A DNA stretch of 64,000 bases from Methylobacterium sp. E-066 (GCF_022829635.1 NZ_JAKSYO010000096.1:62001-126000), one strand, 5' to 3'; shown: positions 44,318 to 53,750, counted from the first letter of the stretch. The notes: generated from the letters alone by a model not told the origin. Program-made: numbers and translations.

Positions 44318-44803
44318 CTACTTGGCCTTGTCCGCCAGTGCCTTCAGGCCCGAGTCGTAGATCCCCTGGATGGCGTCGAGCGCCACGGTGTCGGGGGCGC
44401 CCTTGGCGTTGAAGGTGCCGCTCCAGGTCACCTTGGAGCCCGCGCCCTCGGGGGCGACCGCCAGCGTCGACTTGTAGTCGGCGACCGGCAGCGGGCCTTC
44501 CAGGATCGTGTAGGTGTAGCTCATCACCTTATCGTCCCGGGAGACCTGCTCCTCCTTGAGGGTGCCGCCGCCCTTCAGGCTGAGGGTTCGGACCTTCAGG
44601 CCGTCCTTGTCGGACAGGACGCACTTCTCGATGGCCGGGTGCCAGTCGCCGATGCCGCAGAACTCGCCGATCGTCTGCCAGACCTTGGCCGGCGGCGCGG
44701 CGATGTCGGCCGAGCGCGTCACCTCCAGGGCATGGCCCGTGACGGTGGAAGCGGCCAGCGCCAAGGCGGCAAGCGGCAGGGGCCGGCTGAAAGCGAAGGG
44801 CAT
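44318..44803 (-). CDS. Exported SRPBCC (START-like) protein
   Basis: 161 residues starting MPFAFSRPLPLAALALAAS, with a signal peptide of about 20-24 residues ending GHALE. The SRPBCC fold follows: EVTRSADIAAPPAKVWQTIGEFCGIGDWHPAIEKC at the N-terminus, then LKVRTLSLKGGGTLKEEQVSRDDK, then a helical C-terminus (ALDAIQGIYDSGLKALADKAK). These bind hydrophobic ligands; the periplasmic subgroup has no assigned ligand. An extension to 44893 is less likely. It is monocistronic. Confidence 0.85.
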   Translation of the reverse strand: MPFAFSRPLPLAALALAASTVTGHALEVTRSADIAAPPAKVWQTIGEFCGIGDWHPAIEKCVLSDKDGLKVRTLSLKGGGTLKEEQVSRDDKVMSYTYTILEGPLPVADYKSTLAVAPEGAGSKVTWSGTFNAKGAPDTVALDAIQGIYDSGLKALADKAK

Positions 44804-44972
44804 CGGGGGGTCTCCATCCATATCGATCGCGGCGGGCGCCGCGCAGGCTCTAGGGGCCGCGCAGGAGCTAGGCCGGGATGCCCGCCGGGGCAATGGGCCG
44901 GGCGGACAGGGGTGGTCGGCCGCGCTCAGACGACGCGGTGGGTGGGGGAGCCGGCAACGCGGATCCCAAACG

Positions 44973-45110
44973 CTCCCCTCATCCTGAGGTGCCGGGCGAT
45001 CGACGATCGCTTGGCCTCGAAGGAGCGCTCCAGGGATCGCAGTGACGTCTGGAGGGCTCCTTCGAGGGCTCCGCTACGCGCCGCCGCCTCAGGATGAGGG
45101 CGTGGGTGGG
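44973..45110. repeat. Interspersed palindrome family R1, copy c
   Basis: CTCCCCTCATCCTGAGG ... CCTCAGGATGAGGGCGTGG with inner CTCGAAGGAGCGCTCCAG / CTGGAGGGCTCCTTCGAG. It fills most of the gap 44804-45132, otherwise without a gene. Confidence 0.9.
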
Positions 45111-45132
45111 AAGGACCGACCAGGCCGCTGCC

Positions 45133-45774
45133 CTACCACCCCTCCCCCACATCCACCTCGACCGGATACCCATAGCCCGGCACCGGCGCGTAGGCCGGGC
45201 GCACGGCGGTGCGGGCGTAGGAGGCCGGGAGCGGGCGGCGGCCCATCTGGTCGAGATCGGCCATGCTGTCGTCCGGCGCGTCGAGATCGCGACTCCGGGC
45301 GACCCGGCGGCTGCGGGTGCTGCGCTCGGCCACCAGGGCGTCGGCGCCCTCGATCTGGACGCGGGTCCGGTTCATCCCCTGGGTTTTCACGAGGTTGAAC
45401 AGGGTCGCGGCGTTGCGCACCGAGAGGCGCACGCAGCCATGCGAGGCCGCGCGGCCGAGGCTGCGGACGTGGTTGGTGCCGTGGATCGCGTGGCCCTGAG
45501 TGGTGAAGAACATCGCGAACGGCATGGGCGCGTCGTCCCATTCCTTCGAGGAGTGGGTGCGCTCCATCCGGAACGGCCGATAGGAGCCGGACGGGGTGTC
45601 GTAGGCCTCGACGCCCGTGGAGACCGGCCAGGTATAGCGCGGCTGCCCGTCGACCGAGACCTCCATCCGCTGGGCGGATTTGTCGACGCTGATGAGCACA
45701 TCCGCCCGTGCCGCCGGCGACGCGGCGCCCCACAGGAGCAATCCGGACAGGACCGAGACCAGACCGATACGCAT
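45133..45774 (-). CDS. L,D-transpeptidase (YkuD domain), exported
   Basis: 213 residues starting MRIGLVSVLSGLLLWG, with a signal peptide ending ARAD at about residue 25. The YkuD domain has HGTNH, and the catalytic SHGCVRL near its end, with the nucleophilic Cys. It cross-links peptidoglycan (3-3) or attaches proteins to it in the periplasm. The C-terminal ~75 residues are Arg/Pro/Tyr-rich and probably disordered (AYAPVPGYGYPVEVDVGEGW). An extension to 45810 adds residues upstream of the signal peptide. Confidence 0.92.
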   Translation of the reverse strand: MRIGLVSVLSGLLLWGAASPAARADVLISVDKSAQRMEVSVDGQPRYTWPVSTGVEAYDTPSGSYRPFRMERTHSSKEWDDAPMPFAMFFTTQGHAIHGTNHVRSLGRAASHGCVRLSVRNAATLFNLVKTQGMNRTRVQIEGADALVAERSTRSRRVARSRDLDAPDDSMADLDQMGRRPLPASYARTAVRPAYAPVPGYGYPVEVDVGEGW

Positions 45775-45992
45775 GCACGACCTCGATGGATGAGCGAAGA
45801 CGGAATTCAAATAGGCTAAGCTATTGGCAACGCCAAGGTTCCTGGGCGGAAACCGGCGGATGCAAGGTTCGACTGCGTAGGCGGATCGGCGTTCGCAAGG
45901 GTGGCGCGCACGGGCTTCGGCACGGAAGATGCGGCCCGTTGACAGGCGTCCCAGGCCGGGCGCCTCCTACCCATCCCTGACCTGGAGATCCC

Positions 45993-47282
45993 ATGGCTCT
46001 CGACCCCGCCCTCGCCGCCGAGATCGAAGCCTCCGTGGCCGAAGGCTTCGCCGATCAGGTGGCGCACACGCAGGCCCTGGTCCGGTTCGCCTCTCTGCGG
46101 GGGGCCGAGCATGCCTGCCAGGATTACGTGTTCGGCGCGTTCCGGGCCCGGGGCTACGCCACCGAGCGCTTCGCCATGGACCGGGCCGCCATCGCGGCCC
46201 ATCCGGGCGGCTCGAAGATCGATGAGCGCCACTCGGAGGCCCCGATCGTCGTCTGCCACCACCGCCCCCAGACCGAGACCGGGCGCTCGCTGATCCTGCA
46301 GGCCCATGTCGACGTGGTGCCGGTGGGTCCCCTCGACCTGTGGACGCATCCGCCCTTCGACCCGGCGATCGCGGGCGACTGGCTCTACGGCCGCGGCGGC
46401 GGCGACATGAAGGCCGGCCACGCCGCCAACCTGTTCGCCCTCGACGCGCTCGCCCGCCTCGGCCTTCAGCCCGCTGCAGCGGTGACGATCCAGTCGGTGG
46501 TCGAGGAGGAATCCACCGGCAACGGCGCGCTCGCCACCCACCTGCGTGGCTACCGGGCCGACGCCGTGCTGATCCCGGAGCCCGAGGACGAGAAGCTGGT
46601 GCGCGCCAATACCGGGGTGCTGTGGTTCACCGTCGAGGTGCGGGGCGTGCCGGTGCATGTCCGCGAGATGGGCGCCGGCGCCAACGCCATCGACGCCACC
46701 TACCGGGTGATCGGCGCCCTGCGGGACCTCGAGGCGCGCTGGAACGCCGAGAGATCGGAGCACCGCCACTTCGAGGCGGAGGACCACCCGATCAACCTCA
46801 ATATCGGCCGGATCGAGGGCGGCGACTGGGCCTCCTCGGTTCCGGCCTGGTGCCGGATCGATTGCCGGGTCGCGCTCTATCCGGGCGTCCCGGCGGCCCA
46901 CGCCGCCGCCGAGATCGAGGCCGCGGTCTCCGATTTCGCCCGTTCGGATTCCTTCCTGGCCAACAACCCGCCGCGCGTGGCCTTCAACGGGTTCTTCGCC
47001 GAGGGCTACGTGCTGGAGGAGGGCTCGGAGGCGGAAGCCGTGCTCGGCCGCGCCCACGAACGAGCGATGGGCACCAAGCTGCAGAGCTTCATGTCGCCGA
47101 GCTACCTCGATGCGCGGGTCCACGCCCTCTACGACCGGGTGCCGGCCCTGTGCTACGGGCCCAGCGCCCAGAACATCCACGGCTTCGACGAGCGCGTGAG
47201 CCTCGCTTCGGTGCAGCGCTGCACCACCGCGATGGCGTTGTTCGTGGCCGAGTGGTGCGGGACGGAGCGGCGGCCGGGCTGA
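45993..47282 (+). CDS. M20 family metallopeptidase (ArgE/DapE-type deacylase)
   Basis: 429 residues. Zinc-site landmarks: LQAHVDVVP (first His and Asp), RGGGDMKAG (bridging Asp), then VVEEESTGNGA (catalytic Glu and zinc Glu), VLIPEPEDEKL, and the late NIHGFDERVS. The dimerisation domain between about 200 and 320 is present. It belongs to the ArgE/DapE/ACY1 deacylases; the substrate cannot be told. It is the first gene after the L,D-transpeptidase in the opposite direction. The ATG follows TGGAGATCCC. Confidence 0.9.
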   Translation: MALDPALAAEIEASVAEGFADQVAHTQALVRFASLRGAEHACQDYVFGAFRARGYATERFAMDRAAIAAHPGGSKIDERHSEAPIVVCHHRPQTETGRSLILQAHVDVVPVGPLDLWTHPPFDPAIAGDWLYGRGGGDMKAGHAANLFALDALARLGLQPAAAVTIQSVVEEESTGNGALATHLRGYRADAVLIPEPEDEKLVRANTGVLWFTVEVRGVPVHVREMGAGANAIDATYRVIGALRDLEARWNAERSEHRHFEAEDHPINLNIGRIEGGDWASSVPAWCRIDCRVALYPGVPAAHAAAEIEAAVSDFARSDSFLANNPPRVAFNGFFAEGYVLEEGSEAEAVLGRAHERAMGTKLQSFMSPSYLDARVHALYDRVPALCYGPSAQNIHGFDERVSLASVQRCTTAMALFVAEWCGTERRPG

Positions 47283-47287
47283 AGCAC

Positions 47288-47480
47288 GGGTTCCCCCTCT
47301 CCCCGCGCGGACCTCGTCGTCCGTGCGGGAAGCGCAGGCGCAGCCGGAGCGGCGGAGAGGGGGCGGCTCAGAACGAAGCGCGCGCCCTGAACCGCCCCCT
47401 CACCTCCGGCTGCCGCCTCGCCGCGCCGACGACGAAGTCGTCGCGGCCCTCTCCCCGCAAGCGGGGCAAGGGGATCTCAG
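47288..47480. repeat. Family R3-like GC-rich palindromic segment
   Basis: CCCCCTCTCCCCGCGCGGACC...GAGAGGGGGCGGCTCAG followed by CGGCCCTCTCCCCGCAAGCGGGGCAAGG. It fills most of the gene-free stretch 47283-47614; the rest (47520-47614) shows nothing I can support. Confidence 0.65.
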
Positions 47481-47614
47481 GCTTTCACGTCGAGGGAACG
47501 ACCGCCCGCCGCTGCGCAGATGATCCAAGGCTTGTTTGGTAATCCGGTAGCCCATTCGGGCGAGCAGTTCGTTACGACCTGCCCGCCCAATGTGAGCGAC
47601 CGCTATCCCGCCGA

Positions 47615-48676
47615 TCAGGGAATCAGCCGGTCCGCCCGGAGCCGGGTGAACAGGTCGTAGAACGCGTCATCGGTGGGCTGATACGCCGTAAAACCCAGGC
47701 GCCGGCTCTTGCTCATGTCGGTGACGACCTCGATCGGCCGGCCGAGATCGGCGTCGGTGTGCCAGGGCGAGGCCAGTTTTTCGAGGTCCGGCTCGGCTAG
47801 GTTATGGCGCTTGGCGATCTCGGCCCAGGCCGGACCGTCCTGCGCCATCCGCTCCTCGAGCGGCCGGACCGTGCCGTCGAACGGCACCGCCTCGATCCCG
47901 AACCAGTCGGCGATCCGGCCCCACATCCAGCTCCAGCGGAAGACGTCGCCGTTGACGACGTTGAACGCCTCGTTGGCGGCCTTCGGCTCGGTGGAGGCCC
48001 AGAGCAACTGGCGGGCGAGCAGCCTTGCGTCGGTCATGTCGGTAAGCCCGTTCCACTGGGCGGCCGAGCCCGGGAAGGTGAAGGGGCGCTTCAACTCCCG
48101 GCACAGGGTGGCGTAGCAGGCCAGCGTCGTGCCCATGTTCATGGCGTTGCCGACCGCCTTGCCGATGATCGTGTGCGGGCGGTGCACGCTCCAGGTGAAG
48201 CCGTCCCGGGCGCTGGCCGCGAACACCGCGTCCTCCTGGGCATAGTAAAAATTCTCGATGTCGAGCCGGCCCTGGTCCTCGCGGAACGGCGTCTGCGGCA
48301 GGGTGCCCTTCCCGTAGGCCTCGAACGGGCCGAGATAATGCTTCAGCCCGGTCACCAGGGCGACGTGGCTGACGCTCTTCTGCGGCCGCAGGGCGTCGAG
48401 CAGGTTCTCGATCATGGCCCGGTTGACCCGGATCATCTCGGCCTCGGTCGGGCGCCGCTGCCAGGTCGCCAAAAAGACGTGGCTCGGGGCGAGGCCGGCC
48501 AGCGCCGTCTCCAGGGAGGCCGGATCCTGCAGGTCGGCCACCACCGGCTCGATCCCCGCCAGATCCACCGGCTTGCGGGCGAGCCCCGCGACCCGCCAGC
48601 TTTCCTCGACGAGCAGCACCCCGGTGGCGCTCCCGACGATCCCGCTGGCGCCGACGATCAGGGCGGTGTTCGACAT
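47615..48676 (-). CDS. PRISE-like SDR oxidoreductase
   Basis: 353 residues starting MSNTALIVGASGIVGSATG. The Rossmann loop is GASGIVGS. The NAD(P)-site and catalytic region read HVALVTGLKHYLGPFEAYG and later WSVHRPHTIIGKAVGNAMN, as in progesterone-5-beta-reductase/iridoid-synthase-like (PRISE) SDRs, which use a catalytic Tyr/Lys in unusual places. PRISE enzymes reduce enones. Substrate here is unknown. It stands alone; 8 residues of an upstream in-frame start (48700) are less likely. Confidence 0.85.
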   Translation of the reverse strand: MSNTALIVGASGIVGSATGVLLVEESWRVAGLARKPVDLAGIEPVVADLQDPASLETALAGLAPSHVFLATWQRRPTEAEMIRVNRAMIENLLDALRPQKSVSHVALVTGLKHYLGPFEAYGKGTLPQTPFREDQGRLDIENFYYAQEDAVFAASARDGFTWSVHRPHTIIGKAVGNAMNMGTTLACYATLCRELKRPFTFPGSAAQWNGLTDMTDARLLARQLLWASTEPKAANEAFNVVNGDVFRWSWMWGRIADWFGIEAVPFDGTVRPLEERMAQDGPAWAEIAKRHNLAEPDLEKLASPWHTDADLGRPIEVVTDMSKSRRLGFTAYQPTDDAFYDLFTRLRADRLIP

Positions 48677-48923
48677 GCACATCCTCTCGACCCGGCTCAC
48701 ATCCCGGTTGAGCGGCAGATGCGGCCGGCACCCACAGGCTTCAAGGCTGCACGACGCCGCCCTCCCCCGCGCCGCGGGTATTGGCGGAGGCGATTGGTAG
48801 AGAGGCGTTCTCGTCGCTGGCCGCTTTTAGGATGGGACCGATCGTGCTCGTGGAGGACTCGGGCGCAGAGAGCTATTTCTTCTTTGAAGGATGCGGGCAT
48901 TGCACCGCTGTCCGAACATCCTC

Positions 48924-49040
48924 CTTGTCATCCCGGGGCCGCGAAGCGGAACCCGGGATCCATAACCGCAGACAGCGCAAGCACTTTCATCGTCGGCGGA
49001 TCTGGATCCCGGGTTCGCCTTCGGCGCCCCGGAATGACAA
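48924..49040. repeat. Palindromic repeat with TTGTCATYCCGGGGC ends (family R4)
   Basis: TTGTCATCCCGGGGCCGCGAAG...GGATC at the left mirrors GATCCCGGGTTCGC...GCCCCGGAATGACAA at the right. The inner ACCCGGGATC / GATCCCGGGT pair is perfect. It occupies the 48677-49111 gap; the rest of the gap has no credible gene. Confidence 0.85.
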
Positions 49041-49111
49041 AGCAGTTTATTGTGCCGCCAGAGCATCATCATCGATCGGTGTCGTGATGCGCGTCCGCCA
49101 GCCCCCGCTCC

Positions 49112-50446
49112 TCACGCCACCCGGTCGATCGCCGCGCCCAGCACCTCGACGATCTCGCCGATCTGGCCGCGCTCCAGGATCAGCGGCGGCGACAGGGCGA
49201 TGATGTCGCCGGTGACGCGGGTGAGCAGGCCGCGCGCGAAGCAATCCACGAACAGGTCGTAGGCGCGCTTGCCGGGGGCGTCGGGCCGGGGGGCCAGCTC
49301 GATGCCGGCGATCAGCCCGATGGTGCGGATGTCGATGACGTTCTTGCGCCCGCGCAGGTCGTGCATCGCCGCCGCCCAGTCGTCGGCGAGGTCGGCGGCG
49401 CGGGTGAGAAGCCCCTCCTCCCGGTAGATGTCCAGCGTTGCGAGGCCGGCCGCGCAGGCCACCGGGTGGCCGGAATAGGTGTAGCCGTGGAACAGCTCGA
49501 TCCCGTCCGGGCCGTTCATCAGCGCGTCGTGTACCGGGCGGCTCGCGAACACCGCGCCCATCGGCACCGTGCCGTTGGTCAGGCCCTTGGCGCTGGTGAC
49601 GAGGTCCGGCACCACGCCGAAATAATCGGTGGCGAAGGGCGCGCCGAGGCGGCCGAAGCCGGAGATGACCTCGTCGAAGATCAGCAGGATGCCGTGCTTG
49701 GTGCAGATCGCGCGCAGGCGCTCGAGATATCCCTTCGGCGGGATCAGCACGCCGGTCGAGCCGGCCACCGGCTCGACGATGCAGGCCGCGATGGTCTCGG
49801 CCCCGTGGAGCGCCACCAGCCGCTCCAGATCCTCGGCCAGCTCCGCCCCGTGCTCGGGCTGGCCTTTCACGAAGGCGTTGCGGGCCGGGTCGTGGGTGTG
49901 GCGCAGGTGGTCGGTGCCGTTGAGCTGCGGGAAGACCCGACGGTTCGACACGATGCCGCCCACCGACAGGCCGCCGAAGCCGACCCCGTGATAGCCGCGC
50001 TCCCGGCCGATCAGCCGGGTCCGGGTGCCCTGCCCGATCGCCCGCTGGTAGGCGAGCGCGATCTTGAGGGCGGTGTCGACCGATTCGGAGCCGGAATTGG
50101 TGAAGAACACCCGGTCGAGGCGCTGGTCCGGGCCGCCCGGGGCGATCTCGGCCAGCCGCTCGGCGAACTCGAAGGCGATCGGGTGGCCCATCTGGAAGGT
50201 CGGGGCGAAGTCGAGGGTGGCGAGCTGGCGCTCCACCGCCGCGCTGATCCCCCGGCGCCCGTGGCCGGCATTGACGCACCAGAGCCCGGCGGTGCCGTCC
50301 AGCACCGTGCGGCCGTCATCGGCCGTGTAGTGCATGCCCTGCGCGGCCACGAGCATGCGCGGCGCCGCCTTGAACTGGCGGTTGGCCGTGAACGGCATCC
50401 AGAAGGCGTCGAGGGAGGGCGTGTTGCGTAAGGGATGATCGGTCAT
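49112..50446 (-). CDS. Class III omega-aminotransferase (beta-alanine/omega-amino acid--pyruvate type)
   Basis: 444 residues starting MTDHPLRNTPSLDAFWMPF. Fold-type I PLP enzyme: LDGTAGLWCVNAGHG and FFTNSGSESVDTALK, LIGRERGYHG, FDEVISGFGRLG, and the PLP lysine in TSAKGLTNG. The N-terminal FWMPFTANRQF is the family signature of omega-amino acid:pyruvate aminotransferase. It moves an amino group from beta-alanine, taurine or other amines to pyruvate. It is divergent from a cupin-type XRE regulator of the PuuR kind, so it may act in polyamine or amine catabolism. A longer in-frame start at 50914 crosses the regulator and is rejected. Confidence 0.9.
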   Translation of the reverse strand: MTDHPLRNTPSLDAFWMPFTANRQFKAAPRMLVAAQGMHYTADDGRTVLDGTAGLWCVNAGHGRRGISAAVERQLATLDFAPTFQMGHPIAFEFAERLAEIAPGGPDQRLDRVFFTNSGSESVDTALKIALAYQRAIGQGTRTRLIGRERGYHGVGFGGLSVGGIVSNRRVFPQLNGTDHLRHTHDPARNAFVKGQPEHGAELAEDLERLVALHGAETIAACIVEPVAGSTGVLIPPKGYLERLRAICTKHGILLIFDEVISGFGRLGAPFATDYFGVVPDLVTSAKGLTNGTVPMGAVFASRPVHDALMNGPDGIELFHGYTYSGHPVACAAGLATLDIYREEGLLTRAADLADDWAAAMHDLRGRKNVIDIRTIGLIAGIELAPRPDAPGKRAYDLFVDCFARGLLTRVTGDIIALSPPLILERGQIGEIVEVLGAAIDRVA

Positions 50447-50597
50447 GGAGGGCGCTCCGGGGCGGCGATCGGTCCAGGGGACACCCTGGCGGATCGGGCA
50501 ACAAGTCCTTTTCTGATCGCCGCCAAGCCCTTGCAGAATCGGGGCCGCGGGCGCCACCGTTGCGGGATCCTCAACACCTGAAACGGAGCCCGGGCGG

Positions 50598-51158
50598 ATG
50601 AGCATCGATGTCGGCGAGCGCCTGCGCTTCGTGCGCGCCCGCCACGGCCTGTCGCAGCGGGCCCTGGCCAAGCGCGCCGGGGTGACCAACTCGGCGATCT
50701 CGCTGATCGAGGCCAACCGGGTGAACCCGTCGGTGGGCGCCCTGAAGCGCATCCTCGACGGGGTGCCGATCGGCATGGCCGAATTCTTCGCCCTCGAACC
50801 GGAGCCCGAGCGCAAGGCGTTCTTCGCCGCCCACGAGCTCACCGAGATCGGCCGCAAGGCGACCAAGGGGGCGATCTCGTACGCCCAGGTCGGCGACAGC
50901 CTGTTCGGGCGCATGCTCCAGCTCCTGAAGGAGCGCTACGAGCCCGGTGCCGATACCGGCCGGGTGCCGCTCTCCCACGAGGGCGAGGAGGGCGGAATCG
51001 TGCTGTCCGGGCGCCTGGAGGTCACGGTCGGCGAGGAGCGGCGCATCCTCGGCCCCGGCGACGCCTACAGCTTCGACAGCCGCCGCCCGCACCGGTTCCG
51101 CTGCGTCGGCCCCAACCCGTGCGAGGTGGTGAGCGCCTGCACGCCGCCGAGTTTTTAG
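50598..51158 (+). CDS. XRE-cupin transcriptional regulator (PuuR-like)
   Basis: 186 residues. An N-terminal helix-turn-helix (GERLRFVRARHGLSQRALAKRAGVTNSAISLIEANRVNPS) is followed by a linker and a C-terminal cupin (PLSHEGEEGGIVLSGRLEVTVGEERRILGPGDAYSFDSRRPHRFRC). PuuR-type regulators repress polyamine use and bind ligand in the cupin. It is divergent from the aminotransferase with a 151-base gap, the likely operator region; two similar CAAG..CCTT..ATCG elements are there (about 50501 and 50528). Confidence 0.92.
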   Translation: MSIDVGERLRFVRARHGLSQRALAKRAGVTNSAISLIEANRVNPSVGALKRILDGVPIGMAEFFALEPEPERKAFFAAHELTEIGRKATKGAISYAQVGDSLFGRMLQLLKERYEPGADTGRVPLSHEGEEGGIVLSGRLEVTVGEERRILGPGDAYSFDSRRPHRFRCVGPNPCEVVSACTPPSF

Positions 51159-51187
51159 TGCTGTACGAGTAGGCAGTAAGTGCTGGA

Positions 51188-51293
51188 TTCAAAAGGTCTT
51201 CGACCTTTTGCGGGTGCAGGGTGGAACCCTGCTCTCTTCAGGGGCTCCGCCCCCGAACCCCGCCAAAGGGCTGAGCCCTTTGGGAACCCGGTC
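51188..51293. repeat. Multi-hairpin repeat family R2, copy b
   Basis: AAAAGGTCTTCGACCTTTT, GCAGGGTGGAACCCTGC, GGGGCTCCGCCCCC and CCAAAGGGCTGAGCCCTTTGG in order. Compared with copy a, stem bases differ in pairs that keep complementarity. It lies 30 bases after the XRE-cupin gene. Confidence 0.9.
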
Positions 51294-51366
51294 TGGGCAT
51301 GCATTCGCTCAAAGGCGACGGATCCAGCTAACGCCAGGTTCAGGCGCGGCCTGCTAAAGGCAAGCC

Positions 51367-51567
51367 ATGACGAGTCTTGCCGCCACCGCCACACATCTGC
51401 TGGCCACGTCCCAGAACCAGTCGATCGGCATCGCGGCAGCGCGCCAGCAGATCGCCTCCGAGAAGGCCGTCGCCGGGCTCGTGGCGGAGAGCGCGACCAA
51501 GGGGGCCGCCGCCTCCGGTCCCCCCGCGCCTCCCGGCCAGGGCCGGCGCGTCGAGATACGCGTTTAA
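51367..51567 (+). CDS. Small protein of YjfB-like motility type
   Basis: 66 residues: MTSLAATATHLLATSQNQSIGIAAARQQIASEKAVAGLV then an Ala/Gly/Pro-rich tail. The alternating hydrophobic helix with Gln/Ser and the 'xxKxxxxExxVAxLVxxA' pattern recall the short putative motility protein family (YjfB), whose function is unclear. A weak AAAGG lies 10 bases upstream. It lies close to, but on the opposite strand from, the amidohydrolase gene. No flagellar genes are near. The family call is tentative. Confidence 0.5.
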   Translation: MTSLAATATHLLATSQNQSIGIAAARQQIASEKAVAGLVAESATKGAAASGPPAPPGQGRRVEIRV

Positions 51568-51573
51568 AACAAT

Positions 51574-52443
51574 CTAGCCGAAGCCGTAGAGGCGGCGCGG
51601 GTTGTCGACGAAGAGCCTGCGGCGCCGGTCCTCGTCCGGCACCCACTCGGCCATCAGGTCGAGGAGGTCGGCCAGACGCGGCGGCCCGTCCCAGGCGGCG
51701 ACGTGCGGCCAGTCCGAGCCCCAGAGGCAGCGCTCGGGGGCGGCGTCGTTGAGGGCGCGGGCGAACGGGATGGTGTCGGCGTAGGGCGGCCCGGTCACCG
51801 AATCCCGGAAGGCGCCCGAGAGCTTCACCCAATGGCCGTCGCGCACGAGGCCGAGCAGGGCCTGGAAGCCCGGATGCTCCACCCCGGCCGAGGCCGGCAT
51901 GTGGCCCATATGGTCGAAGACCAGGGGCACCGGCAGCCGCGATAGGCGCCCGGCGATGGGCGGCAGGTCGCGGGCGTCGAGCAGGAACTGGAGGTGCCAG
52001 CCCATCTCGCGGGCGAGCGCGCCGTAGCTCTCGACCGCATCGAGGCCGACCCCGCCGCCGAACAGCACGTTGAGGCGCAAGCCCACCACCCCGGCCTCCT
52101 TCAGGGCCGCGAGTTCCGCGTCGGGCAGGCCCAGCGGGATCACCGCGATGCCGCGCAGGCGCTGCCGATTGGCCCGGAGCGTCTCCACCATCAGGCGGTT
52201 GTCGGTGCCGTGGACGCTGACCTGGACCAGCACGCCGTTGGCCATGCCGGTGGCGTCGAGCATGGCGAGGTACCGGTCCGCCGGGGCGGCCGGGGGCGTG
52301 TAGCTGCGGTCGGCCACCAGCGGATAGGCCGGCGGCAGGCCGATCACGTGGGCGTGGGTGTCGACCGCGCCGGCGGGCACCCGGTAGCGGGTCGGGCCGC
52401 CGGGCTGCGGATCCGGGGCGGGGCAGTCTCGGATCTCGGCCAT
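51574..52443 (-). CDS. Amidohydrolase family 2 (PDC-hydrolase/LigI-like)
   Basis: 289 residues with a metal-dependent TIM barrel: DTHAHVIG at the N-terminus, VGLRLNVLFGGG, VFDHMGHMP, and LWGSDWPHVAAW near the C-terminus (the conserved Asp). The layout is that of 2-pyrone-4,6-dicarboxylate lactonase-type amidohydrolases. It probably opens a lactone or aromatic-derived acid. It lies 2 bases after the next MFS gene ends and shares its strand, so the two form an operon for uptake and use of an aromatic or sugar acid. The exact substrate is not shown. Confidence 0.87.
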   Translation of the reverse strand: MAEIRDCPAPDPQPGGPTRYRVPAGAVDTHAHVIGLPPAYPLVADRSYTPPAAPADRYLAMLDATGMANGVLVQVSVHGTDNRLMVETLRANRQRLRGIAVIPLGLPDAELAALKEAGVVGLRLNVLFGGGVGLDAVESYGALAREMGWHLQFLLDARDLPPIAGRLSRLPVPLVFDHMGHMPASAGVEHPGFQALLGLVRDGHWVKLSGAFRDSVTGPPYADTIPFARALNDAAPERCLWGSDWPHVAAWDGPPRLADLLDLMAEWVPDEDRRRRLFVDNPRRLYGFG

Positions 52444-52445
52444 GG

Positions 52446-53750
52446 TCAGGTATCCGCGTGCAGGACCCGGCCGCGGGTCTCAGGCAGCGCGAAGGCCGCC
52501 AGGAAGAAGATCCCGTAGGCGATCGCCGCGAAGATCGCGATGGCCGAGGCGAGGCCGGCGCGCTCGGCGAGGAAGCCGACCAGCGCCGGGAACAGGGCGC
52601 CGACGCCCCGGCCGAAGTTGTAGCAGAACCCCTGCCCCGAACCGCGCAGGCGCGTCGGGTAGAGCTCGGTCAGGAAGGCGCCCATCCCGGAGAAGTAGCC
52701 AGAGGCGAAGAAGCCGAGCGGGAAGCCCAGCACCCAGAGCACGCCGTTCGAGAGCGGGATCTGCGTGTAGGCGATCACCACGGCGATCGCGCCCAGGGAA
52801 AAAATCAGGAACAGCGGGCGTCGGCCGAGCCGGTCCGCCACCCAGGCGCCGACCAGGTAGCCGGTGAACGAGCCGATGATCAAAGCTGCGAGGTAGCCCG
52901 TGGAGGACACCACCGACAGGCCGCGCTCGGTGGTGAGGAAGCGCGGCACCCAGGTGGTGATCGCGTAATAGCCGCCCTGGCAGCCCGCCGCGGCGAGCGA
53001 AGCGAGCAGGGTGGTCTTCAGGATCGGCCCGGAAAAGATTTCCCAGATCTTCGGCCGGTCGCCGGTGGCGATGGCCCGGGCACGGGTCTCCGCGGCGACC
53101 TGCGGCTCCTGGACGTAGCGGCGCAGGTAGAACACCAGCAGGGCCGGCAGCGCGCCGATCGCGAACATCCAGCGCCAGGCGATCTCGGGGGGCAGCAGCG
53201 AGAAGGTCACCGCCTGGGCGAGCACGGCCATGCCCCAGCCGATCGCCCAGCCGGACTGGACCGAGCCGACGGCGCGGCCGCGATACTCGGCCCGGATGGT
53301 CTCGCCGATCAGAACGGCGCCGGCCGCCCACTCGCCGCCGAAGCCGAGCCCCAGGATCGCCCGGGCGATGAGCAGCTGCTCAAAGTTCTGCACGAAGGCG
53401 CAGAGCAGCGAGAACACCGAGAACCACAGGATGGTGATCTGGAGGGTGAGCACCCGGCCGATCCGGTCGGCGACGAAGCCGGCGAGCCATCCGCCCAAGG
53501 CCGAGGCCAGCAGCGTCACCGTGGCGGCGAGCCCGGCCGTGCCGGCATCGACGTGCCACAGGGCCATGATCGTCCCGATCACCAGCGGGTAGATCATGAA
53601 GTCCATGCCGTCGAGGCACCACCCGGCGGCGCAGGCCCAGAAGGTGTGCCGCTCCGGCGGCGTCATGGATCGATAGAAAGCCGTCAGGCTGGCGTCGCGG
53701 ATTTCCACCGCCTCCACGCCCGTATTCACCGCCCCGGCTTCCGTACGCAT
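52446..53750 (-). CDS. MFS transporter (metabolite:H+ symporter)
   Basis: 434 residues from the ATG at 53750 (MRTEAGAVNTG), with 12 membrane helices. MFS hallmarks: the GWLAGFVADRIGRV loop 2-3 motif, GFGGEWAAGAVLIGE, and YRGRAVGSVQSGWAIG. It belongs to the acid symporter branch (NanT/aromatic-acid-like). The linked amidohydrolase gene, separated by only 2 bases, suggests import of that enzyme's substrate. Earlier in-frame starts lack membrane-protein character. Confidence 0.88.
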   Translation of the reverse strand: MRTEAGAVNTGVEAVEIRDASLTAFYRSMTPPERHTFWACAAGWCLDGMDFMIYPLVIGTIMALWHVDAGTAGLAATVTLLASALGGWLAGFVADRIGRVLTLQITILWFSVFSLLCAFVQNFEQLLIARAILGLGFGGEWAAGAVLIGETIRAEYRGRAVGSVQSGWAIGWGMAVLAQAVTFSLLPPEIAWRWMFAIGALPALLVFYLRRYVQEPQVAAETRARAIATGDRPKIWEIFSGPILKTTLLASLAAAGCQGGYYAITTWVPRFLTTERGLSVVSSTGYLAALIIGSFTGYLVGAWVADRLGRRPLFLIFSLGAIAVVIAYTQIPLSNGVLWVLGFPLGFFASGYFSGMGAFLTELYPTRLRGSGQGFCYNFGRGVGALFPALVGFLAERAGLASAIAIFAAIAYGIFFLAAFALPETRGRVLHADT